This document shows positions 25,756 to 33,107 of a DNA stretch of 64,000 bases, one piece after another. The translations under genes and the position numbers were made by a program. Origin of the DNA: Mesorhizobium comanense (GTDB taxonomy: Bacteria > Pseudomonadota > Alphaproteobacteria > Rhizobiales > Rhizobiaceae); contig NZ_SCNN01000015.1 in the NCBI RefSeq assembly GCF_005503535.1, positions 1 through 64,000 of the forward strand. Direction: 5' to 3'. Under the pieces are notes generated by a model. The model searched no databases. It worked only from the letters and a program-made list of their open reading frames with translations, and was not told the origin of the DNA. Position 1 is the first letter of the stretch, and every line of letters starts with the position of its first letter.

Positions 25756-26520
25756 TCAATCGCCAGCGGTCGCCGCTTGCGCCAGCACGCTGAGCAGCTG
25801 GCTGGTATTGTCGATCGAGAACTGCACCCGCTCGCTGGCCCAGGCGGTTTCCGAATAGGAGACCGGCGTGCCCTTCATGTCGACGTCGACCTTCTTCAGA
25901 AGCACGATCGGCTGCGTCTCGGACTGCTTGAGATGCCGCGCCTCTTCCCGGGTCGGCAGCCGCACGATGATGTCCGTGCGCAGCCTTATGTAATCGGTGA
26001 CGCCGTATTCGGCGAGGATGGCGCTGATGCTGTGCCCGCCGCGGCGCGCCTTGTCGAAGCCGGGGAAGCGGCGCACCGGAAAATAGGCGTTGGAGAGACC
26101 CAGCGGATCCTCATCGGCAAGGCCCAGGCGCACAATGTGGTAGACCGGCTCGCCCGGCGGCAGCCGCAGTGCCTCGCTGACGCGGAGCGGCGCTGCAATG
26201 GCCGCTTCCTTGATCGCCTGACCCAGCGGCTCGCGCCCCTGCTCCAGCAGGTTCTGCGAAAAACGCGTGCGCTCCGACAGCCGGTAGTCGAGCCTGGTAT
26301 CGCGCACGAACGTGCCCTTGCCCTGTTCGACCTGGACCAGGCCGCGGCTCTGCAATTGCTGCATCGCCCGCCGGATCGAGTGGCGGCCGACGCCGAAACG
26401 CGCCATCAGCTCCGTTTCCCGCGGCAGCCTGCTGTCGCCGATGAAGCGGCCGGCGGCGATATCGGCGGCGAGTTCTTCTTCCACTTGCTGCCACTGGCCG
26501 TGCGGTATCCTGCTCTGCAT
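25756..26520 (-). CDS. GntR/HutC-family regulator, PhnF-like
   Basis: This is a 254-aa regulator with an N-terminal winged helix (QWQQVEEELAADIAAGRFIG, LPRETELMARFGVGRHSIRR) and a C-terminal UTRA ligand-binding domain (residues 90-240, SNAYFPVRRFPGFDKA and LLKKVDVDMKGTPVSYSE). PhnF proteins of this group control phosphonate genes. It is divergent from phnM, and the 285-bp space between them contains three related palindromes that are probable operators. The ATG at 26520 has GAGG five bases upstream; a 19-codon longer start is less likely. Confidence 0.88.
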   Translation of the reverse strand: MQSRIPHGQWQQVEEELAADIAAGRFIGDSRLPRETELMARFGVGRHSIRRAMQQLQSRGLVQVEQGKGTFVRDTRLDYRLSERTRFSQNLLEQGREPLGQAIKEAAIAAPLRVSEALRLPPGEPVYHIVRLGLADEDPLGLSNAYFPVRRFPGFDKARRGGHSISAILAEYGVTDYIRLRTDIIVRLPTREEARHLKQSETQPIVLLKKVDVDMKGTPVSYSETAWASERVQFSIDNTSQLLSVLAQAATAGD

Positions 26521-26573
26521 CCTCACCTCGCTGGCGAACGACGGTGCCACCGGCTGGCACCGCGTTGCTGGTA

Positions 26574-26585
26574 TCATTCGAATGA
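26574..26585. promoter_or_regulatory. Operator-like palindrome 1 (PhnF-like)
   Basis: The site TCATTCGAATGA is a perfect 12-bp palindrome, 54 bp upstream of the regulator gene start. It matches the consensus CATYCGRATGA shared with the sites at 26710 and 26731. It is well placed for autoregulation of the GntR gene. Confidence 0.6.
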
Positions 26586-26709
26586 ATCATAGCGGCCGGC
26601 GGCAGGCCTGACAATGCGGCTGTGTCCCAGGATATCCCCGGTTTTTCTTACGCTGCGGGCTGGAGAAGCCAGCGGCCTACACATGACTGTCATCAAATCG
26701 CGTTACCCA

Positions 26710-26723
26710 TTCATCCGGATGAA
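26710..26723. promoter_or_regulatory. Operator-like palindrome 2 (PhnF-like)
   Basis: The site TTCATCCGGATGAA is a perfect 14-bp palindrome, about 82 bp upstream of the phnM start. It shares its core with the sites at 26574 and 26731. Confidence 0.62.
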
Positions 26724-26730
26724 ATCAAAA

Positions 26731-26742
26731 CATTCGGATGAT
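26731..26742. promoter_or_regulatory. Operator-like palindrome 3 (imperfect, PhnF-like)
   Basis: The site CATTCGGATGAT begins 21 bp after site 2, about two helical turns, which would put two regulator dimers on the same DNA face. It matches the CATYCGRATGA core with one asymmetric base. Confidence 0.5.
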
Positions 26743-26805
26743 ATACTTGAACCCGCTGGACCGGAGTGGAATCCGGAAAGGCGGTATCCTCTTTTGGAGA
26801 AGACG

Positions 26806-28080
26806 ATGCTGGAACGGACGGACAAGGGCATGCCACATGAGGACGCGGCCGGGCAGCCGAAGGGACATGGCATGTGGCTGAGTGACTTCGAAATCGTGCT
26901 GCGAGACCGCGTCATCCCCAATGGCGCGGTGAGGATCGAGGACGGCCGGATCGCCGAGATTCGCGAAACGCCCGTCGCCGAGGCCGACATATTGGGGGGT
27001 GGCCGCCTGCTGCTGCCTGGCTTCATCGACATGCATGGCGACATGGTGGAGCGGGAAGTCGAGCCGCGCATCGGTGTCCACGTGCCGATGAAGATCGGCA
27101 TTGCCGAACTCGACAAGAAGCTCGCCTCCTGCGGCGTGACCACGGCCTATGCCGCGCTGTCCTTCATCGGCGCCAGCGTCACCAGCGGCGTGCTGCGCTC
27201 AGAAGACCATACGTCCGGGATGATCGACACCATAATCGGCCTGAAGGAACACCTGCTCGTCGACCACCGCATCCATGCCCGTTTCGAAGTGACCTTCACC
27301 CCCGCCATAGCTTCGCTGCAGAAGCTGATGGATGCCGGCAGGCTGCACCTGATCTCGCTGATGGACCACACGCCCGGCCAGGGGCAGTACCGCGACGTCG
27401 AGCTCTATATCGCCCGCATCGCCAAGGAGCGCGGCATGTCCGTAGCCGCGGCATCCGAGGTCGTCGGCAAGCGCATGGCCGGCCGCGAGGGCCAGGGCGA
27501 CGTGCTCAATGCCTTGCAGGACCTGTCGGCCCGGGCGCGGGCTTGCGGCGTCGTTCTCGCCTCGCATGATGACGACACGCTGGAAAAGGTGGAACTCGTG
27601 CATGGCCTGGGCGCCACCCTCAGCGAATTCCCGGTCACGCTGGAAGCGGCCGAGGAGGCCCGCAGGCTGGGCATGCGCACCGCCATGGGCGCTCCCAACG
27701 CCCTGCGCGGAGAATCCTATTCCGGCAATCTGTCGGCCCGGCATGCCTACGAGGCGGGACTGCTCGACATGCTGGCCAGCGACTACCATCCGGCCTCGAT
27801 CCTGCCGGCCGTGCTCGGTCTGGCCGAGCTGCGTGACCGCAGCCTCGTCGCGGCGGTCGCGCTGGCCAGCGCCAATCCAGCCGCCGCTCTCGGGCTCGCC
27901 GACAGGGGCGCCATCGAGCCGGGACTCCTTGCCGATCTCGTCGTGGCGGACCGTCATCCCGTGGCGCGCGTGCGGGCCACCTTCCGCGCCGGACGCATGA
28001 TCTATGGCGACGGCACGCTGGCGCCTGCACGGGCCCAGCACCTGGAACAGAGCGCGCCCGAGCGCTATCGGCTGGCCTGA
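26806..28080 (+). CDS. phnM: PhnM-like alpha-D-ribose 1-methylphosphonate 5-triphosphate diphosphatase
   Basis: This 424-aa amidohydrolase-superfamily protein matches PhnM, the C-P lyase pathway enzyme that removes pyrophosphate from ribose-1-methylphosphonate 5-triphosphate. Typical stretches are LLLPGFIDMHGDMVEREVEPR (metal-binding, in two pieces), DHTPGQGQYRD, ASHDDDT and SDYHPASILPAVL. TTGGAGAAGACG precedes the ATG at 26806. The other C-P lyase genes (phnGHIJKL) are not in the window, so this is an orphan copy, possibly for another phosphonate or a diverged substrate. It is probably controlled by the divergent PhnF-like regulator. Confidence 0.88.
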   Translation: MLERTDKGMPHEDAAGQPKGHGMWLSDFEIVLRDRVIPNGAVRIEDGRIAEIRETPVAEADILGGGRLLLPGFIDMHGDMVEREVEPRIGVHVPMKIGIAELDKKLASCGVTTAYAALSFIGASVTSGVLRSEDHTSGMIDTIIGLKEHLLVDHRIHARFEVTFTPAIASLQKLMDAGRLHLISLMDHTPGQGQYRDVELYIARIAKERGMSVAAASEVVGKRMAGREGQGDVLNALQDLSARARACGVVLASHDDDTLEKVELVHGLGATLSEFPVTLEAAEEARRLGMRTAMGAPNALRGESYSGNLSARHAYEAGLLDMLASDYHPASILPAVLGLAELRDRSLVAAVALASANPAAALGLADRGAIEPGLLADLVVADRHPVARVRATFRAGRMIYGDGTLAPARAQHLEQSAPERYRLA

Positions 28081-28125
28081 AGCAATTTCAGGACAGCGTA
28101 AAGCGAGTATCCCCCAGGGATTGCG
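28081..28125. repeat. Short palindromic intergenic repeat (GCAATTxC...GGxATTGC family), copy 1
   Basis: An imperfect inverted repeat directly follows the phnM stop: AGCAATTTCAGGA at the left and GGGATTGCG at the right, with inner partly complementary bases. It is homologous to the better-preserved copy at 56488-56531. As I recall, this kind of element is frequent in rhizobial genomes. Confidence 0.55.
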
Positions 28126-28144
28126 TCAGGAATGAAGAGAACGG

Positions 28145-28177
28145 GCGGCCCGGCATCTCGATGAGGTGCCGGGTCGC
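28145..28177. terminator. Bidirectional terminator-like hairpin between convergent genes
   Basis: A 15-bp stem with two G-T wobbles, GCGGCCCGGCATCTC and GAGGTGCCGGGTCGC, has a GAT loop. It lies between phnM and a convergent small gene whose stop is 2 bp away. No long T-run follows on either strand. Confidence 0.55.
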
Positions 28178-28178
28178 T

Positions 28179-28379
28179 CTAAAGGTCGAGCGCCACCATC
28201 ATGCCGCGCACCTCGGCCATTTCCAGCAGCAGGTCCTGGAGGCTTTCAACAGTGAGCGCCACGCCGGATACCGCCAGCAATTCCGTGACGCTGTCTTTCA
28301 TCGAAATGACGGCAACCCCTGTTTTCTCGGCAAGCAGCCTTGCGATGGCCGCGCGGATAAGGGCGTTCTGGTCAGGCAT
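28179..28379 (-). CDS. Small hypothetical protein (66 aa)
   Basis: The predicted protein MPDQNALIRAAIARLLAEKT continues as amphipathic helices (VTELLAVSGVALTVESLQDL). It has no signal peptide or Cys motif. GAGAGGGGAATC before the ATG is a strong ribosome-binding site, and a hairpin follows the stop, so it looks like a genuine single gene. I recognise no family. Confidence 0.6.
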   Translation of the reverse strand: MPDQNALIRAAIARLLAEKTGVAVISMKDSVTELLAVSGVALTVESLQDLLLEMAEVRGMMVALDL

Positions 28380-28475
28380 GATTCCCCTCTCATGCTTTGA
28401 TGACGAAATAGTTTTCTTTTATGGTATGCTTTTTAACGCAACTTCTGCGAGCTTTAGCTCGGCCTTGCAAGCCGT

Positions 28476-28763
28476 TCAACACCGCTGTTCTGTATTATTT
28501 GTCTGACAGTTGCCCAGTGGCGACAGCGACGGCGGCAACCAGCCGTTGCCGGCGGCACTTGTCATGATGGCAAGCAGCGCAAGCGGCACTTCGTGCCGCT
28601 GGAGCCCGATGCACGTCGTGCCGTCCGCGGTCGCCGGCAATTCCGTGGATCTGTCGAAAATGGAATACGTGCCCGTCGGCTCGTTCAGGATCTCGAAACG
28701 GTCCAATTCAAACCTCACTCCTCCGGGAGCCCAGTAACGCAACCTACCCATCAGAGGTTGCAT
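28476..28763 (-). CDS. Hypothetical protein (up to 95 aa)
   Basis: The predicted product contains GRLRYWAPGGVRFELDRFEI and TYSIFDRSTELPATADGTTC, a plausible small beta-rich protein. Two starts are possible, ATG at 28763 or 28751, neither with a good ribosome-binding site. There is no signal peptide or known domain. The surrounding DNA (28380-28475 and 28764-29099) is more AT-rich than average and carries no other candidate gene. Confidence 0.4.
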   Translation of the reverse strand: MQPLMGRLRYWAPGGVRFELDRFEILNEPTGTYSIFDRSTELPATADGTTCIGLQRHEVPLALLAIMTSAAGNGWLPPSLSPLGNCQTNNTEQRC

Positions 28764-28861
28764 GGAAAATCGATTTTTTCTCCGGATCGACGATTTTGAT
28801 GGAACACTCCGGAAAATTCCCGGCTAAACAGAGCCAAAATCGCTGCGCACCATTTTAAATC

Positions 28862-28875
28862 TTGACGCGTGTCAA
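28862..28875. promoter_or_regulatory. Near-palindromic operator/promoter candidate upstream of sugar ABC operon
   Basis: The sequence TTGACGCGTGTCAA has TTGAC/GTCAA arms with one internal mismatch. It contains a -35-like TTGACG and is followed by the AT-rich TTTTTTATAAAAC. Spacing to TATAAA is only 13 bp, so the promoter reading is uncertain. It is the most structured part of the 336-bp region before the binding-protein gene. Confidence 0.4.
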
Positions 28876-29099
28876 TTTTTTATAAAACATGCGGAAACGC
28901 TGACGAGGCATGGGTCGGCGCTCTGGGAGGAGCAATGCCTGATATGGAAGAGATCGGGGCGGCGATCCGCGCATTGCGCGGCCCGCGCCCAACCCGCTGT
29001 CACCTTTCCAGCGCGAGCGCCGGGGTCGCTTGCGCCGCACAAGGCATTCCTTCCCTCGAAAAACATGCCGTCAACCAAAAAACCGGAGGAGAAAGATCA

Positions 29100-30101
29100 A
29101 TGCGCATGTTCAATAGGCTGGCGATCGGCGCCAACCTGCTTGCAGCCCTGCTTGCAACGACGATGATGGCCCCAGCCCATGCCGAGGACGCGGCCAAGGT
29201 CGCCGCGATCGTCAAGGGTCTGGACAACCCGTTCTTCCAGACCATGCAGAAAGGCATCGAGGAGCAGGCCAAGGCCGAAGGCGTCGCCGTGACCGTGCAG
29301 GCCGCCGCCAATATGGGTGACGCCACCGGCCAGGCCGACCGTCTGACCGCCATGGCCATGCAGGACTTCGACTGCTACCTCGTCAATCCGATCAGCGTTT
29401 CCAACCTCGTCCAGGCTCTGGTGCCGGTCGCGCAGAAGAAGAAGCCGATCGTCAACATCGACTCGACCATCGATCCCGAGCAGGCCAAGGCCGCCGGCTT
29501 CACCGTCTCGACCTATATTGGCACCGACAATGTCGCCGCGGGCGCGCTGGCCGGCGAGGAAATGCTGAAGCTGGTGCCCAACGGCTCCAAGGTCGCGCTG
29601 GTCGCCGGCATCGTCGGCGATGTCGGCTCGAACGCCCGCATCAAGGGCTTCAAGCAGGCCGTGGACGGCAAGCTCGACGTGGTGGTGATGGTGAGCGCCG
29701 ACTGGGATCGCGAGAAGGCGCTGACGGCGGCCACCGACATCATGGCGGCACATCCCGACGTCGCCGGCTTCTTCGCCGCCAACGACATCATGGCGCTCGG
29801 CGTCGAGCGCGCCGTGCGGACTTCGGGCAAGGACGTCAAGGTGATCGGCCTCGACGGCATCGTCGACGCGCTGAAGTCGGTCGCGGCGGGCGAACTTTCC
29901 GCCACCGTCGCCCAGTACCCCTATGTCGTCGGCGCCATGGGCATGGAAGCCTGCAAGCTCGCGGCCAAAGGCAAGGAACTGCCCGCCTATGTGCCCGCGC
30001 CCGTGCTGTTGATCAACAAGGACAATGCCGAAGCCTCGCTGAAGAACTTCCCGCGTCCGGGCGGCGACTATCCCGATCCGCTGCGTGAGATGCTGAAGTG
30101 A
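29100..30101 (+). CDS. Sugar ABC transporter substrate-binding protein (ribose/LacI-type fold)
   Basis: This is a 333-aa periplasmic protein (Peripla_BP_4). The signal peptide is MRMFNRLAIGANLLAALLAT with cleavage near AHA-EDAAKVAAIVKG. The first strand is followed by LDNPFFQTMQKGIEEQAKAE, diagnostic of ribose-binding-like proteins. DWDREKALTAATDIMAAHPD and FFAANDIMALGVERAV are the usual hinge-side motifs. GGAGGAG precedes the ATG at 29100, so the longer upstream frame is rejected. It begins an operon with permease, ATPase, dehydrogenase and amidase genes. The ligand may be a sugar, polyol or related compound. Confidence 0.93.
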   Translation: MRMFNRLAIGANLLAALLATTMMAPAHAEDAAKVAAIVKGLDNPFFQTMQKGIEEQAKAEGVAVTVQAAANMGDATGQADRLTAMAMQDFDCYLVNPISVSNLVQALVPVAQKKKPIVNIDSTIDPEQAKAAGFTVSTYIGTDNVAAGALAGEEMLKLVPNGSKVALVAGIVGDVGSNARIKGFKQAVDGKLDVVVMVSADWDREKALTAATDIMAAHPDVAGFFAANDIMALGVERAVRTSGKDVKVIGLDGIVDALKSVAAGELSATVAQYPYVVGAMGMEACKLAAKGKELPAYVPAPVLLINKDNAEASLKNFPRPGGDYPDPLREMLK

Positions 30102-31102
30102 GCAATTCCACTGAAAACGCGCCCGCCGCCCATTCGGCGGGCGCGATGGAGGAGAGCCGCCCCTCCCTGTCGGCTCTCCTCCTCGATCCCTCCTTCTGGG
30201 CCGACTGGGCGTCCGTCGTCGGCCTGGTCGGTCTCGTCATCATCTTCGGTATCGCCCAACCGGTTTTCCTCAGCGTCGCCAACCTGCAGGCGCTGCTGCT
30301 GGCATCCGCGATCCTGGTCGTGCTGTCGATCGGCCAGACCTTCGTCGTGGCAACGTCGGGCATAGACCTGTCGATGGCGGCGGCCGTCATGCTGGGCGCC
30401 ATCATCCTCGGTCTCGTCAACGCGGCCGGCTACGGCATCTTCCTTGCCTGCGTGCTGGCGCTGCTTGCCACCAGCGCCATCGGTTTCCTCAACGGCTTCA
30501 TCATCACGGTCGGCAAGATCCCCGACTTCGTGGTGACGCTCGGCACGCTGTCGGCCGTGACCGGGCTTGGCCTCATCCTCTCCGGCGGCGAGCCGACCAT
30601 GGTCGGCTCCACCTTCCTCTTGAAACTTGCCTCCGGCTCCTTCGGCCCGTTCGGCTACCCGGTCTGGGTGGCGATCGCGGCGGTCATCGTGGCGCATATC
30701 GTGCTCTACCACACCCGTTTCGGCGTCCATTTGCTGGCCACCGGCGGCCAGGCTGAAAGTGCCGGCGCGCTCGGCATCCGCACCGGCCGGGTCAAGATCG
30801 CCGCGTACACCATCTCTGGCCTGTGCGCCGGCATCGCGGCCATCCTGCTGGTGGCGCGCATCGGCTCGGCCGAACCGCTGATCAACACCAGCCTGCTCCT
30901 GAATTCCGTGGCCGCGGTGGTGCTTGGCGGCGTCAGCCTGTTCGGCGGCCGCGCCAGCATTCTCGGGCCTGCGATCGGTGCGCTGATGCTGACCGCGCTG
31001 GTCAACGGCCTGACGCTGCTCAGCGTCTCGGCTTTCTATCAACCGCTCGCCGTGGGTGCCATCGTGGTGCTGGCGGCGCTGATCATGCGGTACCAGAAAT
31101 GA
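30098..31102 (+). CDS. Ribose-type sugar ABC transporter permease
   Basis: This is a 334-aa inner-membrane permease of the BPD_transp_2/RbsC type: LVVLSIGQTFVVATSGIDLS, GFLNGFIITVGKIPDFVVTL, and NSVAAVVLGGVSLFGGRASI. The GTG start overlaps the binding-protein stop (GTGA). An in-frame ATG at 30146 follows a perfect stem-loop (30118-30145), so the real start could be either. Its N-terminal 25 residues are hydrophilic and not conserved in the family. It forms a homodimeric channel. Confidence 0.92.
   Translation: MSNSTENAPAAHSAGAMEESRPSLSALLLDPSFWADWASVVGLVGLVIIFGIAQPVFLSVANLQALLLASAILVVLSIGQTFVVATSGIDLSMAAAVMLGAIILGLVNAAGYGIFLACVLALLATSAIGFLNGFIITVGKIPDFVVTLGTLSAVTGLGLILSGGEPTMVGSTFLLKLASGSFGPFGYPVWVAIAAVIVAHIVLYHTRFGVHLLATGGQAESAGALGIRTGRVKIAAYTISGLCAGIAAILLVARIGSAEPLINTSLLLNSVAAVVLGGVSLFGGRASILGPAIGALMLTALVNGLTLLSVSAFYQPLAVGAIVVLAALIMRYQK
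30118..30145 (+). repeat. Stem-loop at the binding-protein/permease junction
   Basis: Perfect 11-bp arms CGCGCCCGCCG and CGGCGGGCGCG enclose the loop CCCATT, starting 20 nt inside the GTG-initiated permease frame. In sugar ABC operons a hairpin after the binding-protein gene commonly protects its mRNA and limits translation of the next gene. Here it lies within the coding frame instead of in a spacer. Confidence 0.6.
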
Positions 31103-31851
31103 GCGCCCCCTCTTCCGACGCGATCATCGCCTGCCAGGGCCTGAGCAAACACTTCGGCGGCGTGCGCGCCTTCACCGATGTCGCCTTCCAGGCGCGCCGC
31201 GGCGAGGTTACCGCCGTGATCGGCGACAATGGCGCCGGCAAGTCGACGCTGATCCGTTGCCTGGTCGGCGTGCATGTGCCCGATGCCGGCTCGATCGTCT
31301 TCGACGGCCGCGAGCACCCCTTCTCCAACCCCGATGGCGCCCGCAAGGCCGGCATCGAGACCGTGCACCAGAATCTGGCGCTGATCGACGAACTGACGGT
31401 GGCGCAGAACCTGTTCCTCAACCGCGAGATCGTGCGGCGGATCGGCCCGTTCGCCTTCCTCGACCGCAAGGCGATGAAGCGCGAGGCCCGCTCGATGCTG
31501 TCGCGCCTGTCGATCAACGTGCCCTCGATCAACCAGCGTGTGCGCCGCCTGTCGGGCGGCCAGCGGCAGGCGATCTCGATCTGCCGCGCCGTCGGCTCCG
31601 GCGCCAAGCTGGTGGTGATGGACGAACCGACGGCCGCACTCGGCGTGCAGGAGACCGCCAATGTCGAGGCACTGATCAGGCGCCTGCGCGAACAATCGGT
31701 CTCGGTCATCCTGGTCAGCCACAATTTCGATCAGGTGCGCCGCCTGTCCGACCAGATCTGGGTGATGCGCGCCGGCAAGATGGCCGCGACCGTGCGCTCT
31801 GCCGAGACGTCGGGCAACGAACTCGTCGCGCTCGTCACCGGCGCGGCGTAA
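31099..31851 (+). CDS. Sugar ABC transporter ATP-binding protein (single ATPase domain)
   Basis: This is a 250-aa ATPase with Walker A GDNGAGKST, Q-loop VHQNLALIDELTVAQNLFL, signature RLSGGQRQAISICRA and Walker B KLVVMDEPTAALG. RbsA proteins usually have two ATPase halves near 500 aa; this one has a single half, like the FrcA/short type found with fructose or inositol-type systems in rhizobia. Its ATG overlaps the permease stop by 4 nt. It powers the transporter encoded by the two preceding genes. Confidence 0.93.
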   Translation: MSAPSSDAIIACQGLSKHFGGVRAFTDVAFQARRGEVTAVIGDNGAGKSTLIRCLVGVHVPDAGSIVFDGREHPFSNPDGARKAGIETVHQNLALIDELTVAQNLFLNREIVRRIGPFAFLDRKAMKREARSMLSRLSINVPSINQRVRRLSGGQRQAISICRAVGSGAKLVVMDEPTAALGVQETANVEALIRRLREQSVSVILVSHNFDQVRRLSDQIWVMRAGKMAATVRSAETSGNELVALVTGAA

Positions 31852-31869
31852 TCCCCATCAAATCAACGT

Positions 31870-31889
31870 CTGGCCGCGGGCGCGGCCAG
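31870..31889 (+). repeat. Stem-loop between ATPase and dehydrogenase genes
   Basis: Perfect arms CTGGCCGC and GCGGCCAG enclose the loop GGGC, 18 bp after the ATPase stop. No T-run follows, so an mRNA-processing or attenuation hairpin is more likely than a full terminator. Confidence 0.45.
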
Positions 31890-31920
31890 CAACGAGCATG
31901 AAATCGGAAGGAGTTTTTCA

Positions 31921-33006
31921 GTGGCGCCACTTCGTGTCGGTCTTCTCGGTCTTGGAGAAGTCGCCCAGTCGATCCATCTGCCCGTGCTGGCCGACCAGCG
32001 CGACCGCTGGTCGATCGCGGGCGTCTACGACGTCTCGCCGAGCCTTGTGACGCTGATCACTTCGGAATATGGCGCGAAGGCCTATGACAGCGCCGAGGCG
32101 CTGATCAATTCGCCCGATATCGACGTGGTGTTCGTGCTGTCGTCGGACGACACCCACAGCCGCTTCGTGCGCGCGGCCATGCAGGCCGACAAGCACATCC
32201 TGTTGGAAAAGCCCGCCTGCCTGACGGTGCGCGAAATCGATGAATTGCTGGCGCTGATGCCGTCCTACGGGAAGACCCTGTTCGTCGGCTACATGCGCCG
32301 CTATGCGCCCGCCTACCTCGCCGCGCGCGACGAACTGCCCGCGCATGCCGACATCACCCATGTGCGCATCTTCGATCTCATCTCCGAGGGCCGGCATTTC
32401 CTCAAGAAAAGCCAGAACGTGCTCTATCCCAACGACATCGACCCTGCCTTGCTGGCGCGTGGCACCAAGGAGCGCGACGCGCTGATCCGCGAGGTGGTCG
32501 GCGCCGACGCGCCCGCCGACCTCGTGCGCGCCTATCGCGGGCTGACCGCGCTTTCCTCGCATCACATCTCCGCCATGCGCGGTCTCATCGGCGAGCCGAA
32601 AGGCGTGGTGTCAGCGTACCGCACCAATGGCGGCGCCAACACCTCCGTCACCTTCGACTACGGTCATTTTGCCTGCCTCTATGACGCCGTCGTCGACGAT
32701 CTCGGCCTGTTCGACGCCATGATCGAGGTGCGCTCCAACACAAGGCGCGTGCGCATCATCTACGACACGCCCTACATCAGAAGCCTGCCGACCCGGCTGG
32801 AAGTGACCGATGCCGGTCCGCTCGGGCCGGTGACGAAAAGCTTCGGCCCGCTCTATGGCGACGCCTTCTCCAACGAACTGGAAACCTTCCACCGCCACAT
32901 CACGGAAGGAACAAAACCCCTGACCGACCTCGCCGACTCCCGCCGCGACCTGGCGCTGATGGCCGGGATCATCGAGAAGATGAAGGGGAGTGGCGGAACC
33001 GCCTGA
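31921..33006 (+). CDS. Gfo/Idh/MocA-family dehydrogenase
   Basis: This is a 361-aa NAD(P)-dependent sugar/polyol dehydrogenase. The Rossmann motif is RVGLLGLGEVAQSIHLPVLA, and the catalytic EKP motif is HILLEKPACLTVREID near residue 98. The C-terminal domain includes LSSHHISAMRGLIGEPKGVV. The GTG at 31921 is preceded by GGAAGGAG. It is co-directional with the sugar transporter, so it probably oxidises the imported sugar or inositol-like substrate. Confidence 0.9.
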   Translation: MAPLRVGLLGLGEVAQSIHLPVLADQRDRWSIAGVYDVSPSLVTLITSEYGAKAYDSAEALINSPDIDVVFVLSSDDTHSRFVRAAMQADKHILLEKPACLTVREIDELLALMPSYGKTLFVGYMRRYAPAYLAARDELPAHADITHVRIFDLISEGRHFLKKSQNVLYPNDIDPALLARGTKERDALIREVVGADAPADLVRAYRGLTALSSHHISAMRGLIGEPKGVVSAYRTNGGANTSVTFDYGHFACLYDAVVDDLGLFDAMIEVRSNTRRVRIIYDTPYIRSLPTRLEVTDAGPLGPVTKSFGPLYGDAFSNELETFHRHITEGTKPLTDLADSRRDLALMAGIIEKMKGSGGTA

Positions 33007-33107
33007 ATGCAAGGAAGCAGGAACAACACGTAGACTGCTGATTGGCTCTTGCCGAAGCCGTTGCTCTCGCTCATCCATGGGCGGGAGACGACAGCTTGGG
33101 AGCAATG

